From: CAZUDI01 sp964618975
GTDB taxonomy: Bacteria > Desulfobacterota > Desulfomonilia > UBA1062
DNA length: 5,510 bases
Direction of reading: 5' to 3'
Assembly: GCA_964618975.1 (NCBI GenBank)
Contig: CAZUDI010000109.1
Span: 1-5,510 of the forward strand
The translations under genes and the position numbers were made by a program. The notes beneath the pieces are model-generated. The model searched no databases and had not been told where the DNA came from. It saw only the letters and a program-made list of their open reading frames with translations. Positions 1 through 4,747 of this stretch are shown here, piece by piece. Within the stretch, counting starts at the first letter, position 1; each line of letters opens with the position of its first letter.

Positions 1-10
1 AAAAGGAGGT
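1..10 (+). promoter_or_regulatory. Strong ribosome binding site for the flavoprotein gene
   Basis: AAAAGGAGGT is a near-perfect Shine-Dalgarno sequence that ends 7 nt before the ATG at 18. It fixes the start of the first gene. The promoter, if there is one, lies outside the window. Confidence 0.85.
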
Positions 11-17
11 TGTCCCT

Positions 18-758
18 ATGAAGATACTGGCACTCAACGGCAGCCCGACCATGCACAAGGGCATGACCCACATCCTGCTCCAGGAGATGCTCACCGGGGC
101 AAAAGAGGCCGGGGCCGAGGTGGAAAGCGTCTTTCTGCAGAAGAAGAAGATCCACTACTGCCTGGGCTGCTACCGCTGCTGGCTCAAGACCCCCGGCGTC
201 TGCGTGCATAAAGACGACATGCCCGACCTGCTGGAAAAGGTAAGGGAGGCCGATTGCGTGGTCCTGGCCACGCCCCTGTACGTGGACGGCATGACCGCCC
301 AGACCAAGACCTTCATCGACCGCCTGATCCCGCTGGGCGACCCGCACTTCGAGCTCATAGACGGCCACTACCGCCACGTGAAGCGCTACGAGCACACGCC
401 CGACCTGGCGCTCGTGAGCGTGTGCGGCTTCTACGAGCGCGACAACTTCGACGGGCTCATCGACCACGCGCAGCGCATCTGCAAAAACCTGCGCTGCCGC
501 TTCGCCGGCGCCCTGGTGCGGCCCTCGAGCTACATCTTCACCCTGGCCGACCTCCTCCCCGACGCCGTCGCCGAGATCCGGCAGGCCGCCCGCACGGCCG
601 GGCGCGAGCTGGTCGAACAAGGCACCTTCAGCCCCGCGACCCTGGACGCCGTGGCCCGGGACTACCTGCCCAAGCAGGCCTTCCTGGACGGCTCCAACCG
701 CTTCTGGGACGAGTGCATCGAGCGCGGGGTCTTCCCGCCGCTGGAAAGTGCCTCCTGA
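18..758 (+). CDS. Flavodoxin-fold NAD(P)H-dependent oxidoreductase with a cysteine cluster
   Basis: Predicted cytoplasmic FMN-binding reductase of the NADPH-dependent FMN reductase / iron-sulfur flavoprotein superfamily, 246 aa. The N-terminus MKILALNGSP is the classic first strand plus phosphate-binding loop. A cysteine cluster follows at C48, C51, C54 and C62 (CX2CX2CX7C), then KDDM at 65-68. The segment ATPLYVDGMTAQTKTFIDR (about 84-102) is the second FMN-contacting loop and helix typical of the family. The C-terminal third (about 180-246) is helical and less conserved. The ATG at 18 is set by a strong Shine-Dalgarno. The stop overlaps the candidate start of the next gene by 11 bp, which suggests co-transcription. 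The physiological substrate cannot be read from sequence. The cysteines resemble the iron-sulfur flavoprotein cluster motif, but many relatives keep the motif without a proven cluster. Confidence 0.88.
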   Translation: MKILALNGSPTMHKGMTHILLQEMLTGAKEAGAEVESVFLQKKKIHYCLGCYRCWLKTPGVCVHKDDMPDLLEKVREADCVVLATPLYVDGMTAQTKTFIDRLIPLGDPHFELIDGHYRHVKRYEHTPDLALVSVCGFYERDNFDGLIDHAQRICKNLRCRFAGALVRPSSYIFTLADLLPDAVAEIRQAARTAGRELVEQGTFSPATLDAVARDYLPKQAFLDGSNRFWDECIERGVFPPLESAS

Positions 759-1995
759 GACCCTAAGCATCAGGGGTCCGGGCGCTTCCCAGGGACCTGT
801 CGTGCCGGCCGCACGGGCTGTCCCGGGTGGCCGGACTCCACGGCGCCTCTCCCGGCTGGGGCTCCTGGCAGCGCTCCTCCTGGCGCTGGTGCCGGATATC
901 GCAGGCGCCCTCACCCCGGAGGAGGTCCTCGTGGTGGCCAACCGCCGCTTTCCGCACAGCGTGGAGCTGGCGCGCCACTACCTGAGCGTCCGGGGCATCC
1001 CGCGCAGCAACCTCGTCAGGCTCTCCCTGAGCACTGAGGAGTCCGTGGGCCGCAGCGCCTACGAGAGCACACTGCTCGTGCCGCTGCGCGAGGCGCTGCT
1101 GAAGAAGGGCCGCCTGGGGCGCATCACCTGCCTGGTGCTGATCAGGGGCGTGCCGCTGAAGATCGCCCCCGAAGAAGCGGCCTCCGCGCCCTTGAGCCCG
1201 CAGGACGATACGGCCGCCTCGGTGGACTCCGAGCTGGCCCTGGCCCTGTGGGGGCCCTACCCCCTAAGGGGCTGGATCCCCAACCCGCGCTGCCAGGCAG
1301 GCACATCCGCGGGTCTGCCCGGGGAGCGGGTGCTCCTGGTGGCGCGCCTGGACGCCCCCACGCCCGCGTGCGTGAGGGGCATGATCGACGCGGGGCTGCA
1401 GACCGAAAGGACGGGGCTTGAAGGCGTGGCCTACCTCGACGCCCGCTGGAAGGCGCGGTCCTCAGCGGCGCCGTCCCCGGCATCCGGTGCGGCACCCTCC
1501 GGTGAGCCACCCGCGGAGGACGCAGGCGCGGCCTACCGCCGCTACGACCTTTCCCTGCACAAGGCGGCCATAACCCTCGGTTTGCGCGCGGCGCTGACCG
1601 TGGTGCTCGACGAGCGCCCGCCGACCTTCCCCCCGGCGTCCTGCCCTCAGGCGGCGCTCTACTGCGGCTGGTACAGCCTGGGAAGGTATGTGGACGCCTT
1701 CGACTGGGTGCCCGGCGCCGTGGGCTACCACATCGCCAGCGCCGAGTGCGTGACGCTGCGCGACCCCGAGAGCCAGGCCTGGTGCCCCCGCCTGCTCATG
1801 GACGGTGCCTGCGCCACCCTGGGGCCGGTTGGCGAGCCCTTTGTGCAGGCCTTCCCGCTGCCGGAGCGCTTCTTCGGGCTGCTCGTCGAAGAGGGCGCCT
1901 GCCTGGGGGAGGCCTACCTCATGAGCCTGCCATACCTCTCGTGGAAGATGGTGCTCTTAGGCGACCCGCTCTACCGGCCCTTCGCCGGGAGCTGA
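748..1995 (+). CDS. TIGR03790-family exported protein of unknown function
   Basis: Protein of 415 aa recognised as the uncharacterised TIGR03790 family. Landmarks are LTPEEVLVVANRR (55-67), the ARHYLSVRGIP segment (75-85), CLVLIRGVPLKI (128-139), YLDARW (229-234), YCGWYS (305-310) and the C-terminal YLSWKMVLLGDPLYRPF (396-412). An Arg-rich stretch followed by a hydrophobic core at about 37-50 and an AGA|L site near residue 54 forms a signal peptide, so the mature protein should be exported. A Ser/Ala/Pro-rich low-complexity insert occupies about 238-262. Nine cysteines lie in the mature part, which fits disulfide bonding in the periplasm. The start is uncertain: the GTG at 748 overlaps the upstream stop and has no clear Shine-Dalgarno, and an in-frame GTG at 802 would give a more normal signal peptide. 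The 3' end overlaps the convergent gene. No biochemical role is known to me. Confidence 0.85.
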   Translation: MPPETLSIRGPGASQGPVVPAARAVPGGRTPRRLSRLGLLAALLLALVPDIAGALTPEEVLVVANRRFPHSVELARHYLSVRGIPRSNLVRLSLSTEESVGRSAYESTLLVPLREALLKKGRLGRITCLVLIRGVPLKIAPEEAASAPLSPQDDTAASVDSELALALWGPYPLRGWIPNPRCQAGTSAGLPGERVLLVARLDAPTPACVRGMIDAGLQTERTGLEGVAYLDARWKARSSAAPSPASGAAPSGEPPAEDAGAAYRRYDLSLHKAAITLGLRAALTVVLDERPPTFPPASCPQAALYCGWYSLGRYVDAFDWVPGAVGYHIASAECVTLRDPESQAWCPRLLMDGACATLGPVGEPFVQAFPLPERFFGLLVEEGACLGEAYLMSLPYLSWKMVLLGDPLYRPFAGS

Positions 1996-2477
1996 GTTTC
2001 CTGGCGTTCGATGACGACCTCGCAGAAATCGTCCCCGTGGTTGAGGTTGCGGGTGTGCCGCACCTCAATGTCAAACGCAGAGCCGAAGAGGCCGCGGGCG
2101 ATGCCTAGGTAGGTCTCCACCGTGGCGATCCCGCAGTCGGCCACCCCGGCGCGGGCGATGGCCCGCTGGGTCTCGCAGTCGGTGACCCGGACGGTGATGC
2201 GCTCCCCCTCCACCGCAATGCTGCGCCCCTCGACCTTCATGACGCGGTAGAAGATCTCCAGGGCGTCCAGATAGCCCTGGGGCCAGGTGGGCTCGGAGAT
2301 GACCTCGGTACGCAGGAGTTTGGCGAAGGTGTAGGAGAAGCGCTTCCAGGCCTCCACATCCAGCCGCCAGGCCTCCTCCACCCCCAGCTGCTCGCTGAGC
2401 GTCAGGAACCAGGCCCCGTCCAGGCGCACGAGGGCGGATCCTGCAATCTCCAGGAGCCGTGCGCTCGAAATTTCCAT
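1971..2477 (-). CDS. DUF6125-like protein, related to L-2-amino-thiazoline-4-carboxylate hydrolase family
   Basis: Small soluble protein of 168 aa. The N-terminal part is helical, with the pattern GAWFLTLSEQLGVEEAWRLD at 21-40 (tryptophan, then a Leu-Gly-x-Glu turn, then an acidic helix). This resembles the DUF6125 / L-2-amino-thiazoline-4-carboxylic acid hydrolase-like group common in anaerobic bacteria. The C-terminal half has a beta segment (about 84-100) followed by conserved-looking cysteines C101, C115 and C152, the last in GDDFCEVVIE (148-157). Cysteines in these contexts are characteristic of the group as I recall it. The ATG is supported by GGGAGGG 7 nt upstream on the minus strand (2485-2491). 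The last codons overlap the 3' end of the convergent TIGR03790 gene by 25 bp. No signal peptide or membrane segment is visible. Family assignment is from pattern memory; the reaction is unknown and should not be assumed to be ATC hydrolysis. Confidence 0.72.
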   Translation of the reverse strand: MEISSARLLEIAGSALVRLDGAWFLTLSEQLGVEEAWRLDVEAWKRFSYTFAKLLRTEVISEPTWPQGYLDALEIFYRVMKVEGRSIAVEGERITVRVTDCETQRAIARAGVADCGIATVETYLGIARGLFGSAFDIEVRHTRNLNHGDDFCEVVIERQETQLPAKGR

Positions 2478-2484
2478 TGCGTAA

Positions 2485-2491
2485 CCCTCCC
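2485..2491 (-). promoter_or_regulatory. Ribosome binding site of the DUF6125-like gene
   Basis: Read on the minus strand, GGGAGGG lies 7 nt before the ATG at 2477. It supports that start over any internal methionine. Confidence 0.7.
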
Positions 2492-2565
2492 CTTGTCCTT
2501 TTCCCGCCCCACAAGTTCAGCCGGGGGGCGCAGGCGCTCGCCATCCCGTCAGGGGCAGGCACCCC

Positions 2566-2583
2566 GGGGCAAACTTTTGCCCC
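2566..2583. repeat. 8-bp-arm inverted repeat (GGGGCAAA/TTTGCCCC)
   Basis: Perfect 8-bp arms are separated by two bases, so it would form a tight hairpin with an effective loop of four or more. It lies between the two minus-strand genes, 6 bp from a second hairpin. There is no T-tract on either side, so it is not a canonical intrinsic terminator. It may stabilise or attenuate a transcript that runs from the hotdog gene into the DUF6125-like gene. Confidence 0.6.
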
Positions 2584-2589
2584 TTACTG

Positions 2590-2605
2590 CCGCCGCAAGC
2601 GGCGG
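2590..2605. repeat. 7-bp-arm GC-only inverted repeat (CCGCCGC/GCGGCGG)
   Basis: Perfect 7-bp arms flank AA. It lies about 20 bp past the stop of the minus-strand hotdog gene, the usual position for a transcript-end hairpin. No run of T follows on the minus strand, so any terminator role would be unconventional or Rho-assisted. It may instead be an mRNA-stabilising stem. Confidence 0.6.
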
Positions 2606-2608
2606 GGA

Positions 2609-2673
2609 ATGCGACCCTCAAGCCATTAGACCCCGGGGCCCTGAGACGGGCCCGGCTTCCCGCAGGGTCGCAT
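2609..2673. repeat. 10-bp inverted repeat spanning the hotdog gene stop codon
   Basis: ATGCGACCCT at 2609-2618 is the exact reverse complement of AGGGTCGCAT at 2664-2673. The 45-bp interior contains a nested imperfect stem, CCGGGGCCC (2633-2641) against GGGCCCGG (2648-2655), with one bulged base. The outer arms flank the TAA stop of the minus-strand hotdog gene, so the last 16 codons of that gene lie inside the structure. Confidence 0.6.
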
Positions 2674-3141
2674 GCCTTGGCGTTTGAGGGCGATATGGAC
2701 CGTGTTTTCCACCGCGCAGCAGACCGCTCCCCGGGCGTCGACGAGCTCGATGGGGAAGACCCGCTCGATGAACGCCTGCGTCGTGAGGGCCTCCCGGATG
2801 GACTCGAGCTCACCGGGGGGAACGCGCACCTGAGCGCGCAGGGTGCCCCGGCCGGGCTTGAGGAAGCGCACCGTGGAGGCCTTGAGCGCCACGAAATAGC
2901 CCGGGCCCAAGAGCCTGATCAGCATGGCCCCGCCCAGACCCCCCACGGCGCTGTACATACTGCCGCCGTAGATCTCGCCGCGGACGTTCAGGTTGCGCAG
3001 GCGCCTAGGCAGCTCGATGTGCATCTCGCTGCCGTCGTCCGCCAGATAGGTGATGCGCGCCCCCGTGGCACGGAAGGCGGGCACGTGGTTGCAGAGCCTC
3101 CTCAAAAGCCTGGACCGCCAGGATTCATCCATGCGCACCAT
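2626..3141 (-). CDS. DUF4442 hotdog-fold protein (thioesterase-like)
   Basis: Soluble protein of 171 aa from the chosen start, assigned to the DUF4442 branch of the hotdog superfamily, whose members are presumed acyl-CoA thioesterases or binders. Family landmarks are a basic helical N-terminus DESWRSRLLRRL (5-16), ATGARITYLADD (25-36), the strand and turn HIELPRRLRNLNVRGEIYGG (41-60) with GGSMYSAVGG opening the central hotdog helix (59-68), and ASTVRFLKPGRGTLRA (88-103). The C-terminal tail after about residue 153 is Gly/Pro-rich and probably not part of the fold; it is encoded within an inverted repeat. Start choices are ATG 3186, 3141 or 3132. None has a good Shine-Dalgarno. Homology appears to begin near DESWRSRLL, favouring 3141 or 3132. 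No catalytic residue can be named with confidence. Confidence 0.8.
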   Translation of the reverse strand: MVRMDESWRSRLLRRLCNHVPAFRATGARITYLADDGSEMHIELPRRLRNLNVRGEIYGGSMYSAVGGLGGAMLIRLLGPGYFVALKASTVRFLKPGRGTLRAQVRVPPGELESIREALTTQAFIERVFPIELVDARGAVCCAVENTVHIALKRQGMRPCGKPGPSQGPGV

Positions 3142-3148
3142 TTTAGCA
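3140..3148 (-). promoter_or_regulatory. Possible extended -10 element upstream of the hotdog gene
   Basis: Read on the minus strand, the sequence is TGCTAAAAT, which matches an extended -10 (TGnTATAAT). Seven bases separate it from the ATG at 3132, so transcription would begin at or next to that codon. The -35 region is poor. It could be coincidental, since ATG 3141 lies inside the motif. Confidence 0.35.
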
Positions 3149-3332
3149 TTGAACCCCGGCAGCGGAAAAGGGAAATATTCAATCATTTCAAACAAACCCG
3201 TCTGGAGTCTCCTGCTCCCTCCCGACGGCGACCAAAAATCATGGGGATTACCCCAGGGCAAGCCTGAAGCCCCTGCTTTCCGCTGCAAGCAGCTTAGAAA
3301 TTCGACCTATCGCCATTAAAACCGCCGTTCAT

Positions 3333-3350
3333 CCCTCGCCGTCACGAGGG
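3333..3350. repeat. 6-bp-arm inverted repeat (CCCTCG/CGAGGG)
   Basis: Perfect 6-bp arms with a 6-base loop lie upstream of the larger hairpin. It could be an operator half-site pair or a minor RNA stem. Nothing in the sequence decides its role. Confidence 0.4.
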
Positions 3351-3372
3351 GATTACGGCACACGTTACGGCC

Positions 3373-3415
3373 CCGCCGCCGGAAGGGGGCCTTTCCCCCG
3401 CCCTTCCGGCGGCGG
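3373..3415. repeat. Long hairpin with 15-bp perfect arms
   Basis: CCGCCGCCGGAAGGG (3373-3387) is an exact inverted copy of 3401-3415, with a 13-base loop (3388-3400). It sits directly upstream of the extended -10 at 3424. No T-tract follows on either strand, so a standard intrinsic terminator is not supported. If the +strand promoter at 3424 is real, this hairpin occupies its -35 and upstream region and would not be in that transcript. It may be a DNA-level element or a remnant transcript end of a lost gene. Confidence 0.7.
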
Positions 3416-3423
3416 ACAAAGCG

Positions 3424-3432
3424 TGCTACAAT
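3424..3432 (+). promoter_or_regulatory. Extended -10 promoter driving the thiamine-binding remnant and truD
   Basis: TGCTACAAT fits the extended -10 consensus, with TACAAT as the hexamer. A weak -35 (TTCCGG at 3404-3409) lies 17 bp upstream inside the right arm of the hairpin. Transcription would start near 3439, giving a leader of about 35 nt before the ATG at 3474. Confidence 0.55.
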
Positions 3433-3445
3433 TCCCTGCAAGGAT

Positions 3446-3457
3446 AAATGCGCATTT
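3446..3457. promoter_or_regulatory. 12-bp perfect palindrome AAATGCGCATTT, candidate operator
   Basis: It lies just downstream of the predicted transcription start and just before the Shine-Dalgarno AAGGAG (3461-3466). A repressor bound here would block transcription. As RNA it would make only a small stem. No regulator gene is present in the window to pair with it. Confidence 0.4.
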
Positions 3458-3460
3458 TTC

Positions 3461-3466
3461 AAGGAG
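3461..3466 (+). promoter_or_regulatory. Ribosome binding site of the thiamine-binding protein remnant
   Basis: AAGGAG lies 7 nt before the ATG at 3474. The site is intact even though the gene behind it is truncated, so the remnant is probably still translated. Confidence 0.7.
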
Positions 3467-3473
3467 AGAATCT

Positions 3474-3665
3474 ATGCATGTGATTGCGGATCTGTGTCTG
3501 ATCCCGATGGGGGTGGGGGTTTCGGTCTCCCGCCATGTGGCGGGCTGCCAGCGGGCGCACACGACTCGGGGGAGAGGCGGGAGGTGGAAAAAGGCCGCTG
3601 CGCCCCGCACAGGACGCGCACGCGGCTCCCTTCAGACCCCGGGGAGGCACGGCCATGGCCTATGA
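3474..3665 (+). pseudogene. Truncated MTH1187-family thiamine-binding protein, now a leader frame into truD
   Basis: The first 26 codons (3474-3551) read as MHVIADLCLIPMGVGVSVSR followed by HVAGCQ. This is the conserved N-terminal strand and helix of the MTH1187 / YkoF-like thiamine-binding family (DUF77), small cytoplasmic proteins of about 100 aa. After that the frame turns into an Arg/Gly-rich sequence without resemblance to the family, and no other frame carries the missing two thirds. Only about 100 bp remain before the truD ribosome binding site, so the rest has been deleted rather than frameshifted. The frame nevertheless stays open for 63 codons and ends in TGA at 3663-3665, overlapping the truD start by 11 bp. 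Promoter and Shine-Dalgarno look intact, so a hybrid peptide that feeds ribosomes to truD is plausible. An assembly join artefact is the main alternative. Confidence 0.75.
3643..3647 (+). promoter_or_regulatory. truD: Ribosome binding site deciding the truD start
   Basis: GGAGG lies 7 nt before the ATG at 3655. It overlaps the palindrome CCCCGGGG (3637-3644), so it could be partly hidden by local pairing unless opened by ribosomes translating the upstream frame. Confidence 0.75.
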
Positions 3666-4719
3666 CAGCGACACCCTGGAAGTGCCGTTGCTGAGCGGGG
3701 GTCTCCCCGGCATCGGCGGCCGGATCAAGCACTGCCCGGAGGATTTCGTGGTGGAGGAGATCCCCCTGTACCCGGCATCGGGAGAAGGCGAGCACATCTA
3801 CGTAAGCCTCACCCGCAAGGGGCTCGCCACGCGCACCCTCCAGCAGCAGCTCGCATCCCTCTTCGGCCTGAGCCCCGCCCAGGTGGGCGTGGCCGGCCAG
3901 AAGGACACGGACGCCGTCAGCACCCAGACCTTCTCGCTGCACCTGCCCAAGGCCGACCTGGAGCACGTGGAGCGCGCCATCCGCGAGACCCTGCCGGTCG
4001 AGGTCCAATGGGTCGAACGCCACCTCAACAAGCTCAGGACCGGGCACCTCAAGGGCAACACCTTCCGCATCCGGGTGCGCGACGTCGTACCGGACGCTCA
4101 GGCGCGCGCCCAGCCCATCGCCGAGATCCTCCGCGGCAAGGGGCTGCCCAACTTCTACGGCCCGCAGCGCTTCGGACCTCAGGGCTCCAACATCGAACGC
4201 GGTCGCCGGCTGCTTGTGGGCGAGGCCCGCGCCCGGGGCTGGGAGCGCAAGTTCCTGCTCTCGGCCTATCAGTCCTTCCTCTTCAATGCCTGGCTGGCGC
4301 TCAGGATCAGAGACGGCCTCTATGAAAGCCTGCTCGAAGGCGACGTGGCCAAGAAGACCGACACGGGCGGCATGTTCGTGGTAGAGGACCTCGCGTGCGA
4401 GAGCGCCCGCATGGAAGAAGGCGCGATCGTCTACACCGGGCCGATCTTCGGCTTCAAGATGCGCGCCGCCCAGGGCCGTGAACAAGAGCGCGAGGAGCGC
4501 CTGCTTAACGAATATGGCATCCGCCCGGAGATGCTGCGCCAGGCAGGCCTCGAGGGCAGCCGGCGCGAGGGGACCATCCGCCTGGACGACCTCGCGCTGA
4601 CCCCCCAGGGCCAGGACCTGCTCCTGGAATTCAGCCTGCCCTCCGGCAGCTACGCCACCGTGGTGCTGAGGGAATTCATGCAGCAGGACCCCCCGGATGA
4701 CGGTGCGGCCCCCGCATAG
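3655..4719 (+). CDS. truD: tRNA pseudouridine(13) synthase TruD
   Basis: Converts uridine 13 of certain tRNAs (tRNA-Glu in E. coli) to pseudouridine in the cytoplasm, without a cofactor. The 354 aa match the usual TruD length of about 350. PEDFVVEEIPL lies at 28-38 and GEGEHIYV at 43-50. The catalytic motif AGQKDTDAVSTQ (80-91) has D84 aligned with the catalytic Asp80 of E. coli TruD. RHLNKLRTGHLKGNTFRIR (122-140) and the second core motif LPNFYGPQRFGPQGSN (164-179) follow. The inserted TRUD domain covers about 155-310, with LLSAYQSFLFNAWL (201-214). The C-terminal core strand is SLPSGSYATVVLREFM (327-342). All key motifs are intact, so the enzyme should be active. The frame continues upstream to 3535, but the Shine-Dalgarno and the start of homology select 3655. 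It is preceded by the thiamine-binding remnant and followed by a lipoprotein gene, probably in the same transcript. Confidence 0.96.
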   Translation: MAYDSDTLEVPLLSGGLPGIGGRIKHCPEDFVVEEIPLYPASGEGEHIYVSLTRKGLATRTLQQQLASLFGLSPAQVGVAGQKDTDAVSTQTFSLHLPKADLEHVERAIRETLPVEVQWVERHLNKLRTGHLKGNTFRIRVRDVVPDAQARAQPIAEILRGKGLPNFYGPQRFGPQGSNIERGRRLLVGEARARGWERKFLLSAYQSFLFNAWLALRIRDGLYESLLEGDVAKKTDTGGMFVVEDLACESARMEEGAIVYTGPIFGFKMRAAQGREQEREERLLNEYGIRPEMLRQAGLEGSRREGTIRLDDLALTPQGQDLLLEFSLPSGSYATVVLREFMQQDPPDDGAAPA

Positions 4720-4747
4720 GCCCTCAGGCCAGAGGCGCGTGCGGCCG

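Larger units (their letters stand above)
3142..3473. other. Gene-free divergent control region
   Basis: About 330 bp with no convincing gene on either strand. The part from about 3140 to 3320 is noticeably richer in A and T than its surroundings, as expected for divergent promoters. It contains GCTGC-AA-GCAGC (3282-3293), a hairpin CCCTCG/CGAGGG (3333-3350), a direct repeat TTACGGC at 3353-3359 and 3365-3371 (12-bp period), a large hairpin (3373-3415) and the promoter elements listed separately. Open frames here lack family-like sequence and overlap these structures. Confidence 0.6.

Noticed and set aside
254..766. Alternative-frame open frame inside the flavoprotein gene
   Set aside because: The Arg/Pro/Ala-rich translation is typical of a shifted frame in GC-rich DNA, and the flavodoxin frame has clear motifs and an RBS.
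2566..2605. Intrinsic terminator for the hotdog gene
   Set aside because: The stems are good but neither is followed by a T-run on the minus strand, so only an inverted repeat is claimed.
2677..3267. Plus-strand open frame of 196 codons across the hotdog gene
   Set aside because: It is the shadow of the DUF4442 gene, which has family motifs on the other strand. The plus-strand protein has no recognisable features.
3050..3319. Plus-strand 89-codon open frame in the divergent region
   Set aside because: It has no ribosome binding site or family resemblance, and it overlaps the hotdog gene start and its presumed promoter.
3552..3654. Missing part of the thiamine-binding protein in a shifted frame
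   Set aside because: All three plus frames were read. None resembles the family's middle or C-terminal region, and the space is too short for the missing 70 or so residues.
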